From Candidatus Nomurabacteria bacterium (GTDB lineage: Bacteria > Patescibacteriota > Saccharimonadia > Saccharimonadales > Saccharimonadaceae), in assembly GCA_031275815.1 (NCBI GenBank), contig JAISOF010000005.1, positions 1-55,854 on the forward strand: a stretch of 55,854 nt of DNA, in the 5' to 3' direction. Below the pieces are notes generated by a model. It made no database searches. It was not told where the DNA came from and worked only from the letters and a program-made list of their open reading frames with translations. This document shows, piece by piece, positions 49,511 through 55,854 of this stretch (position 1 is the stretch's first letter; each line of letters begins with the position of its first letter). A program made the position numbers and the translations under genes.

Positions 49511-50970
49511 GATTTACCCCTCTCTTTTGATTTGATATGCACATAGACTGTCGGTATCTCCGACCTCCCTCCCGACACGTCCTTGGTCAATTTTATCACA
49601 TCGCGGTCGTTTTGTTGGATTTTTGATTCATATTGTTCAGGTATCAGCATGATAACCCCCTCTTTCGAAACGCGCAACATTTCATCCAGATTTGACACAA
49701 CCAAGTCCAAGTTGTCATTTTCACTGGTCGCGCCGTAAGGAGGGTCGGTGACCACATAATCAATGCTTTTGTCCGGCAATGGAATATTGTGCGCCACGAC
49801 CCCGCTAATGTTTTCTATGGAGGACAAGTCTGGCCGATAAAAAGAGGGTAGCCCGTCAAAAGCCAGCTCCCAAGCTTTCCGATTCAACTCTGGGGCGGAC
49901 GCGCGCTTCGGGCTGTCGGCATTGCCGCAGTCTATGTCGGATATGTAGATTTTTTTAGTAATATTTTTGGCCGCCAGCGCATTTGTCAATATTCCAGAGC
50001 CTGCAAAGGGGTCAAGCACAATCTTGTCTTTCAAAGCGCTTTCCACGATGGGCCATATCGCGGCAAGCTTGTAATATTCCGGACTAAACTCTGGAGATTC
50101 CGTGTCAATCATGGCGTCGTTGTCGTGAACAAAAAATCGGGGAGTGCTTTTCATGGTCAAATTAGCCCACGAATCGATGAGAGCGTGTTTCAGGTTGAAC
50201 CTCACCAGCTCAATCGCTTTCTTGCCCAACATGGTGTCCAACTGGTCGGTGCGATACTTGACTCTTTCCAAATTATGTTTGAAATGATAAGCGCTAGCCT
50301 CGTGCAAATGCCTGTCCAAAGCCTGCCGGCACACAATCAAGTTGTTGATATTTTCATTCAAAGCCTCCATCTCCCAGTCTTTCACCGAACTCTGATAATC
50401 TTCGTTCGACAACACGGCATAAGCCTCAGGAATCGGCATATTGCCGGTGTCAATCAGATGAGTGTGCACGTGGCCCGACGGGCTATTTTGGATGCTTTGG
50501 CGCATGTCTTGGCTGTGCGCTGCACGTTCCAATACCATTTTATACATTTTGGCGAGAGCATGCTTGTGGTCATCCTCCGCAATAATTTCGCCAAAAGACA
50601 GTCCTGTTTCGCGTTGCATAACTCTTTTCGCGCTAATCAGTGGGTGAGAAGTGAGATCAATGGACGTGATGTCGCTAGCAGCGCAATCCAAATAATGCGG
50701 TCCAATCGCGGTTGCCATTTTCCCGTCCACCACATAATCGGTATCTTGCGAGAGCTCACGATAAAATTGCTCGTCGTGCCCCCCAGTGATTTTAGACAAA
50801 GCTTGGTTCAGCTCCTTTTCGCTATTCACATTCAAGTTTTTGCGGATATATTCACCGATTCTGACCACGCTAGCACCGGTTTTGCGTGATATTTCATTGC
50901 ACAGCGACGTGGAGCCACAACCGGGCATTTCGGCGGACACGAGATAGATTTTATTCTTGGCATTTTCCAT
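49507..50970 (-). CDS. Fusion: P-loop kinase-like domain plus DPPY-type methyltransferase
   Basis: The 487-aa protein joins two domains. Residues 7-200 look like a CMP-kinase-type P-loop NTPase: strand IYLVSAEMPGCGSTSLC with a loop PGCGSTS where the Walker lysine is replaced by Ser, then helix and VVRIGEYIRK, and a DYVVDGKM strand. Residues about 300-480 are a class I methyltransferase with LDPFAGSGILTNAL (320-333, SAM loop) and the catalytic VVTDPPYGAT (407-416), as in N-methylating RNA (TrmG10/TRMT11-like) or DNA enzymes. Between them lies a helical linker. It is coupled to a MazG-like gene. Substrate unknown; base modification combined with nucleotide sanitation is inferred. Confidence 0.78.
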   Translation of the reverse strand: MENAKNKIYLVSAEMPGCGSTSLCNEISRKTGASVVRIGEYIRKNLNVNSEKELNQALSKITGGHDEQFYRELSQDTDYVVDGKMATAIGPHYLDCAASDITSIDLTSHPLISAKRVMQRETGLSFGEIIAEDDHKHALAKMYKMVLERAAHSQDMRQSIQNSPSGHVHTHLIDTGNMPIPEAYAVLSNEDYQSSVKDWEMEALNENINNLIVCRQALDRHLHEASAYHFKHNLERVKYRTDQLDTMLGKKAIELVRFNLKHALIDSWANLTMKSTPRFFVHDNDAMIDTESPEFSPEYYKLAAIWPIVESALKDKIVLDPFAGSGILTNALAAKNITKKIYISDIDCGNADSPKRASAPELNRKAWELAFDGLPSFYRPDLSSIENISGVVAHNIPLPDKSIDYVVTDPPYGATSENDNLDLVVSNLDEMLRVSKEGVIMLIPEQYESKIQQNDRDVIKLTKDVSGGRSEIPTVYVHIKSKERGKS

Positions 50971-51062
50971 TCAATCACTCCCTTGTGCTACAAAAGCACG
51001 CATAGGTACCTTTACGTTATCATAAAATCTGCAAGAAGTCAATTTATTATAAAACAAAACCC

Positions 51063-52337
51063 TTATGGTAGCAACATCGCGCCCAATTCCTTGGTCAATG
51101 CGGCTCCGTCCTTGCCCACCACTCCGAAGATCGAAATGTTTTGCTCGACGAACTCTCTGGCGATTTTGATGATGGCGGCGCGGTTGACGGACTTAATGCG
51201 ACTTGGAATGCTGTTGAAATCCTCAATTTTGTCAAAATAACAAAACTGATCGGAATAGAAGTTGAGGATTGCGCCCACCGTCTGCAAGCGCATTTGATAC
51301 CGCCCCAAAGCATAACTCTTCGCTGCCTCAATGTCGCTTTCCGAGATGTCGCCCGCCAAAACTTTCCCAAGTTCCGTCCGGATGATTTGAAATAAATCCT
51401 TGGCGGTCTCCGCACTGACTTCGCCTTGAAACTCCCAACTGGAGCTTGCCAACCCACGCGCGGTGCCGGAAGACATGCCATAAATCAAGCCGCGACTCCG
51501 CGCCCCGCCCAAAATCCGGCTGCTCAAAGTTCCGGTCAAAATATGATCCAAGCAATCCATTGCGTCCGCCTCCTCGTCGCTTAATCGTCTGGGTAGCGCC
51601 AGCCAAAACATAAACATCAGGTTTGCCACATCTTTACGTCGCACAAACATTGGCGCAACTTTGTGTGGCACGTCACCACTCAACTCCAACTCTGTGCCCC
51701 GCCCAAACTCCGCCGCACTCAAAATCTGTCGGATTTTCGCTTTTTTCCCGCGCAAATTGCCCGCAATCATGAATCGCATATTGGGCGCCGTATGTGTTCG
51801 CCGGTAATGCTCTTTGATGTCTTCAAGTTTGATACCACCAAGCAACCTCACGCGCTCGGCATCCAGCAGACATGGCATGCCCGACGCTTTGGCCAACTTG
51901 CACCACAGCATGCGCGCATAATTATTCTGGTGGCCCATCAACTCGTTCTTGACATTCCCGCGCTCCGCGTTCAGCTCTTTCTGGTTGAAGCGTGGCGCAG
52001 TAATCGACAAAAGTTTCAATTCCAAAATCCGCTCCCACTCAAAATCCGCGCACTCCGCGTCATAGCCGACGAGATAATCCCCCGTCGTCGCGTTGTGGTA
52101 CGCGCCGTTTTTCGTGAACTCCGCCTCATAACTTAAGGCATCCTTGAACCGCGCATTCGCGCCGAACGCCATGTGCTCCATCAAGTGCGCTACCTCATAG
52201 ATTTTCTCATTTTTCACAAACCGGTTACCCGCCCGAAACTCAAAATCAAAATCCATCACAGTGGCGTCCGGCACATCAATCAACAGCCCTTTGGCGCCAT
52301 TCTCCAACTCCACCGCCTCTATGAAATGTTTCATCAT
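51063..52337 (-). CDS. M16-family zinc peptidase
   Basis: A 424-aa inverzincin. It has the HLMEH motif (HxxEH, residues 51-55) in AHLMEHMAFG and the downstream glutamate in ERGNVKNEL about 75 residues later, as in PqqL/insulinase/mitochondrial processing peptidase. A C-terminal inactive half-like domain begins near 215. The RGLIYGMSSG segment matches the family's conserved R-x-x-G-L-x-Y. It probably degrades peptides; a link to cleaved signal peptides is only suggested by its coupling to secA (4-nt overlap). ATG-ATG start at 52337. Confidence 0.9.
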   Translation of the reverse strand: MMKHFIEAVELENGAKGLLIDVPDATVMDFDFEFRAGNRFVKNEKIYEVAHLMEHMAFGANARFKDALSYEAEFTKNGAYHNATTGDYLVGYDAECADFEWERILELKLLSITAPRFNQKELNAERGNVKNELMGHQNNYARMLWCKLAKASGMPCLLDAERVRLLGGIKLEDIKEHYRRTHTAPNMRFMIAGNLRGKKAKIRQILSAAEFGRGTELELSGDVPHKVAPMFVRRKDVANLMFMFWLALPRRLSDEEADAMDCLDHILTGTLSSRILGGARSRGLIYGMSSGTARGLASSSWEFQGEVSAETAKDLFQIIRTELGKVLAGDISESDIEAAKSYALGRYQMRLQTVGAILNFYSDQFCYFDKIEDFNSIPSRIKSVNRAAIIKIAREFVEQNISIFGVVGKDGAALTKELGAMLLP

Positions 52338-55222
52338 CTTCGTCCGGATTTTTTATTCTTGCGCGCCTGTTTTTTCTTTCTGCGAGCGGTGTTGCGCTTG
52401 TGGTTGGCGTCCGTGTGGGTTTTCTTGGAGCTCTTGAACTCATCATCAAGATTTTTCTCGCCCGCCGAGATTTCATTCACGCCCTTTTCCGTCGTCGCCC
52501 CCGCCATCTTCGTCAATTCCGTGTCATATTCATCATCCGCCACCTGCCCCAAATCCTGTTTGGTCACCGACAACAACAACTTCACCACCTCTTCCATCAA
52601 AGTATTCTGCAAACTGTCAAATAATTTCTGCGACTCCGAACGATATTCCACCAAAGGGTCGCGTTGCCCCACACTGCGCCAATGAATCCCCTCGCGAAGG
52701 TGCTGCATGTTCTCCAAATGCTGCATCCACAACGTGTCCATCACCGACAGATACACCTCGCGCTCCACCTTGCGCATGGTCTCGCTACCCAATTCCTCCT
52801 CTTTGATTTCATATAGCTCTTCTGCCTTTTTCTTCGTGAGCTCCACGCGCAATTTGTCCTTTTTCTCCAAAGCAATCTCTTTGATGTCGTCATCCGACAG
52901 CTTGAAAACCGCTTTCAGCTCCTCTTTGAACTTCTTGTTGTATCGCGCTGGCACTTCCGTCAACCGCTCCGCGAGCTCAGCCACCAATTTCGCCACATCA
53001 TCTTTGATGGACGCCCCCTCCAAAATCCGCCGCCGCATCAGATAAACCACCTTGCGATGCCGGTTAATCACGTTGTCATATTGCACCACATTTTTCCGCG
53101 AATCAAAGTTAAAACCTTCCACACGCTTTTGCGCCGCCTCCAAAGTCTTGGAAATCGCACGGTTTTGAATCGGCGTATCCTCGTCAATGCCCATCCGCCC
53201 CATCAACGCCGCAATCCGTTCGCCCTGAAAAATCCGCATCAAATCATCTTCAGTCGACACGAAAAATTGCGTGGTGCCCGGATCGCCCTGCCGCCCGCCA
53301 CGACCACGCAACTGATTGTCAATCCGCCGGCTTTCGTGCCGCTCAGAGCCAATCACCACCAGCCCGCCAAGCTCCCGCACACCCTCGCCCAGCTTAATGT
53401 CGGTGCCACGCCCCGCCATGTTGGTCGCCAGCGTCACCGCGCCAGTTTCGCCGGCTTTGGCGATAATCGCCGCCTCGCGCTCGTTGTTCTTGGCATTCAA
53501 GATCTCAAAATCAATACCCTCTCTCGTCAAATGCTCAGCAATCAACTCGTTCTTCACAATCGACGCCGACCCCACCAACACCGGCTGTCCGTTGTCGTGA
53601 TACTTTTTGATTTCGTCGGCAATCGCTTTCAACTTCGCTTTTTCTGTCTTGAAAATCAAATCATCTTTGTCTACCCGAATAATTTCCTTGTTTGGCGGAA
53701 TCTGAATCACGTCCAACGAATAAATCTGTTGAAACTCCTCCGCCTCCGTGAACGCCGTGCCGGTCATACCCGAAAGCTTCTTATACAACCGGAAAAAGTT
53801 CTGAAACGAAATCGTCGCCAGCGTCATCGACTCCTGTTGCACCGCCACCGCTTCTTTGGCCTCAATGGCTTGGTGCAACCCCTCGTTATAGCGCCGCCCG
53901 TGCATCAACCGCCCCGTGTGTTCATCCACAATAATCACCTCGCCGGAATTAGTCACCACATAATCCTTGTCGCGCTTGAAAATCGTCTCCGCCCGCAAAG
54001 ATTGATCCATGTGATAAACCAGCCGAAAATGTTCTGGCGAATACAAATTGTCCACACCAAGCAACTTCTGCACCTTGTCCACGCCCTCGTCCGTCAAAAC
54101 CACACTGCGGCGCTTTTCGTCAATAATATAATCCTTGTCCTCCAATTTGCGCGCGATTTTCGCAAACTGATAATAACTTTCCGGATTTTCCATCGCCGGC
54201 GCCGAAATAATCAGCGGTGTGCGCGCCTCGTCAATCAAAATCGAGTCCACCTCATCCACAATCGCATAATTCAACTCGCGCTGGCGCAACATTTCCACCT
54301 CTTTCACCATGTTATCGCGCAAATAATCAAACCCAAACTCATTGTTCGTCCCATAAGTGATGTCCGCTGCGTACGCCTCCTTGCGCGTGGCGGGTCGCAA
54401 ATGGCGAAACCGCTCGTCAAAATGCTCCTCATTATTATATTCGCGGTCATACACAAACGAAGCGTCGTTGACAATCACCCCAACCGACAACCCCAAAAAA
54501 TCATACAACTCGCCCATCCAGCCCGCGTCGCGCTGCGCCAGATAATCGTTGACCGTCACAAGGTGCACGCCCTTGCCTTCCAAAGCATTCAGATACAGCG
54601 GCAAAGTCGCAACCAAAGTTTTGCCCTCGCCGGTCTTCATCTCCGCCACATTCCCCTCGTGGAGTGCCATGCCGCCGACCAACTGCACTGCAAAATGCCG
54701 CATGCCGAGCACTCGCGTGGACGCCTCGCGCACCAGAGCGAACGCCTCCGGCAAAATCGCATCCAAAGCCTCGCCGTCCTCCAATTTGTCTTTCAAGATT
54801 GCCGTCTGCTCCTGCAATTCCTCGTCGCTCATCTCTTCGTATTCCGGCGCCAAATCCTCAATTTTCGCCACCTTTTTCATCAAACGTTTCAGGATTTTTT
54901 TCTGCGCGTCGCCAAACACACCCTGCAAAATCCGCGTGAGCGGCGACCGATCCGCCAACTTGTCGCTGGGTTTCTTGGATTTTTTTCGGATTTTCGGATT
55001 TTTTGGCTTTTTGCTCGGACTTTTTTCGGACTTTTTGGTGATTTTGCGCAACTTCGGCGACTCTTGCGCCTGACTCTCTGTCTTAATCGTAATTTTTGTG
55101 CCACCATCCGTCTTTTGGGACTTCTTCGCCACACCGGTCTTGCCCCCAGTATTTTTTGTCACTTTTCTTGGCTGCGCCGTCTTTTTTACTGCTTTTCCGC
55201 CCTTTGTTATCTTTTCACTCAT
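52334..55222 (-). CDS. secA: SecA preprotein translocase ATPase, with Lys-rich N-terminal extension
   Basis: Drives Sec-dependent export with SecYEG. In the 962-aa protein the motor core starts near residue 98. Walker A is MKTGEGKTLVATLP (about 196-209), then VNDYLAQRD, the DEVDSILIDEARTPLIIS Walker B region, the preprotein-crosslinking domain, NMAGRGTDIKLG and QLRGRGGRQGDPG in NBD2, then the helical scaffold (LRVELTKKKAEELY) and WMQHLENMQHLREGIHWR. The first ~95 residues are an unusual Lys/Ser/Pro-rich, probably disordered extension. The C-terminus lacks the zinc/SecB-binding cysteine motif and ends KKKQARKNKKSGRR. GAGAGG precedes the ATG; TACAAT lies at 55264-55259 on the minus strand. Coupled to the M16 gene. 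Confidence 0.96.
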   Translation of the reverse strand: MSEKITKGGKAVKKTAQPRKVTKNTGGKTGVAKKSQKTDGGTKITIKTESQAQESPKLRKITKKSEKSPSKKPKNPKIRKKSKKPSDKLADRSPLTRILQGVFGDAQKKILKRLMKKVAKIEDLAPEYEEMSDEELQEQTAILKDKLEDGEALDAILPEAFALVREASTRVLGMRHFAVQLVGGMALHEGNVAEMKTGEGKTLVATLPLYLNALEGKGVHLVTVNDYLAQRDAGWMGELYDFLGLSVGVIVNDASFVYDREYNNEEHFDERFRHLRPATRKEAYAADITYGTNNEFGFDYLRDNMVKEVEMLRQRELNYAIVDEVDSILIDEARTPLIISAPAMENPESYYQFAKIARKLEDKDYIIDEKRRSVVLTDEGVDKVQKLLGVDNLYSPEHFRLVYHMDQSLRAETIFKRDKDYVVTNSGEVIIVDEHTGRLMHGRRYNEGLHQAIEAKEAVAVQQESMTLATISFQNFFRLYKKLSGMTGTAFTEAEEFQQIYSLDVIQIPPNKEIIRVDKDDLIFKTEKAKLKAIADEIKKYHDNGQPVLVGSASIVKNELIAEHLTREGIDFEILNAKNNEREAAIIAKAGETGAVTLATNMAGRGTDIKLGEGVRELGGLVVIGSERHESRRIDNQLRGRGGRQGDPGTTQFFVSTEDDLMRIFQGERIAALMGRMGIDEDTPIQNRAISKTLEAAQKRVEGFNFDSRKNVVQYDNVINRHRKVVYLMRRRILEGASIKDDVAKLVAELAERLTEVPARYNKKFKEELKAVFKLSDDDIKEIALEKKDKLRVELTKKKAEELYEIKEEELGSETMRKVEREVYLSVMDTLWMQHLENMQHLREGIHWRSVGQRDPLVEYRSESQKLFDSLQNTLMEEVVKLLLSVTKQDLGQVADDEYDTELTKMAGATTEKGVNEISAGEKNLDDEFKSSKKTHTDANHKRNTARRKKKQARKNKKSGRR

Positions 55223-55288
55223 ATTCAACAAACCTCTCTAAAACTCTTTTCTTTGAACATTGTACCACATCTCGGGTTGTAGGACATA

Positions 55289-55317
55289 TTGACTTTTTAC
55301 GAAAAGTATGGTAATAT
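55289..55317 (+). promoter_or_regulatory. Promoter of the 55361 gene
   Basis: TTGACT (55289-55294), 17-nt spacer, TAATAT (55312-55317); GCGGAGGTG precedes ATG 55361. It is divergent from secA. Confidence 0.7.
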
Positions 55318-55360
55318 GAAAAGATAGGGCGTTCTTTACTGTGAATAGCGGAGGTGTTTC

Positions 55361-55609
55361 ATGAAAATGAAAAAAATAACAGCTCTGATAATAGAGCTGG
55401 CAGTAGTAGTTTTGTTGGTGATATCGTTTTTTCTCGTTAAAGATATCATCAATGGGCTGCCTATTGCATTGAGATCAAATGACTTTGATCAATTGGAACA
55501 ATACCACACAAAAGCCATTCTTTTGGCAGTTGCCATTGGTGTTGTTATAACCTTTTTCGCTCTGAAAGTCGCCTTTTGGTCGAAAAGAAGAGCCAACCGC
55601 CAACCGTAA
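55361..55609 (+). CDS. Small two-span membrane protein
   Basis: The 82-aa protein has two predicted helices (IIELAVVVLLVISFFLVKDI and AILLAVAIGVVITFFALKVAF) joined by a polar 25-residue loop, with a basic C-terminus SKRRANRQP. It has a strong promoter, a GGAGG ribosome site and its own terminator, so it is a bona fide single gene. No family recognised. Confidence 0.72.
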   Translation: MKMKKITALIIELAVVVLLVISFFLVKDIINGLPIALRSNDFDQLEQYHTKAILLAVAIGVVITFFALKVAFWSKRRANRQP

Positions 55610-55621
55610 CCTCCACCCTTC

Positions 55622-55650
55622 GGGCTCCCCATTCTGCGGGAGCCCCTTTT
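55622..55650 (+). terminator. Rho-independent terminator
   Basis: GGGCTCCC (55622-55629) pairs with GGGAGCCC (55638-55645), then CTTTT. Confidence 0.8.
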
Positions 55651-55735
55651 CTTAGCTTTTTTCGTGACCACCCACCAAGCACGGTTTTGTTGGTAAACCT
55701 CCAACTCCAAAACACCTGACCCAAGTCTGTGCCAA

Positions 55736-55854
55736 CAAGGTCTTGTTGGCACCAACCCCCACTTCACAGGGCTCTTCAATCTGTGACGACAGATTGAAGC
55801 GAGGAACCGACTGCCACCAATAACGATTGGATGGCAACGGTTTTTAGTACCTGT
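55736..55854 (+). repeat. Structured interspersed repeat, copy B5, cut by the window end
   Basis: CCCCCACTTCACAGG, hairpin TTCAATCTGT-GACG-ACAGATTGAA, GAACCG, tip CCAAT-AACG-ATTGG, CGGTTT, and the start of CCTGT at the last base. The flank CAAGGTCTTGTTGGCACCAA is shared with B4. The closing arm and tail lie beyond the window. Confidence 0.85.

Noticed and set aside
53057-55282. 741-codon open frame antisense to secA
   Set aside because: It is a shadow of secA: His/Arg/Leu-rich low-complexity product with no start signal or domain. The sense strand encodes a clear SecA.
1-55854. tRNA, tmRNA, RNase P or rRNA genes
   Set aside because: I looked in all gene-free stretches for cloverleaf or conserved core signatures and saw none. 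A tRNAscan/Rfam search would settle this.
1-55854. Recoded TGA (Gracilibacteria/SR1 code)
   Set aside because: nudix, secA and the kinase-methyltransferase end at TGA in coupled ATGA junctions, and no core gene contains an internal TGA.

Overview
The window looks like a chromosomal segment from a Candidate Phyla Radiation (Patescibacteria) bacterium, possibly a Saccharibacteria relative; the class is not resolved. Reasons: small genes packed in overlapping ATGA/TAATG operons; a FISUMP-type surface protein; Pro/Ala-rich single-span envelope proteins; many hypothetical proteins next to a compact sugar-phosphate metabolism; and several genes whose -10 box sits only about 7-10 nt before the start codon, suggesting leaderless mRNAs. 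TGA ends several core genes (nudix, secA, the kinase-methyltransferase), so the genetic code is standard. I see no tRNA, rRNA or CRISPR array.

Layout. 0.2-2.65 kb: GT35 alpha-glucan phosphorylase and a PIN-TRAM protein. 2.65-7.6 kb is accessory DNA: a 20-bp inverted-repeat element, an LRR-like giant with a small partner, a 5'-truncated tsf, a RAYT (REP-associated tyrosine transposase) element with perfect 37-bp ends, and an unknown gene. 7.6-12.4 kb: small membrane protein, rpmF-nusB-nudix-rnc, ABC exporter. 12.4-15.4 kb: enolase, a HExxH protein, an RRM protein. 15.7-18.3 kb: secreted/FISUMP pair and a HEAR-repeat protein. 18.5-20 kb: ZIP transporter bracketed by inverted repeat copies. 20-26.6 kb: two membrane-anchored proteins, a DUF348-G5 lytic protein, a lipid-kinase-like gene and two unknowns. 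26.7-31.4 kb: one minus-strand operon gap-rpiB-rpe-pfkB-hyp-LOG-DUF1361. 32-34.8 kb: S51 peptidase, GT2 and a membrane protein. 34.9-35.6 kb: large repeat cluster, then rpmG. 36-40 kb: pyrF-pyrE and a GT4-GH57 alpha-glucan pair. 40-48 kb: envelope proteins, rluB-response regulator-histidine kinase, murJ. 48-55.6 kb: rmuC, MazG-like plus kinase-methyltransferase fusion, M16 peptidase-secA, small membrane protein.

How the genes fit together. GT4 and GH57 can build and branch or trim an alpha-glucan, and GT35 can phosphorolyse it. Enolase and the gap operon cover lower glycolysis and pentose-phosphate interconversion. SecA, MurJ, the G5 lytic protein and the anchored proteins serve the envelope.

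The strongest unexplained signal is an interspersed, highly structured repeat family. Five copies of a core carry a two-hairpin fold closed by an outer stem. One tip helix shows two compensatory base-pair changes around a constant AACG loop. The core is attached to a minisatellite-like tail and, in some places, to a second module with its own covarying hairpin. The composite ends are inverted TTGTTGCATAAT motifs. Two copies bracket the ZIP gene. A separate, smaller REP-like family (CTGTGG-AGGG-N5-CCCT) goes with the RAYT transposase.
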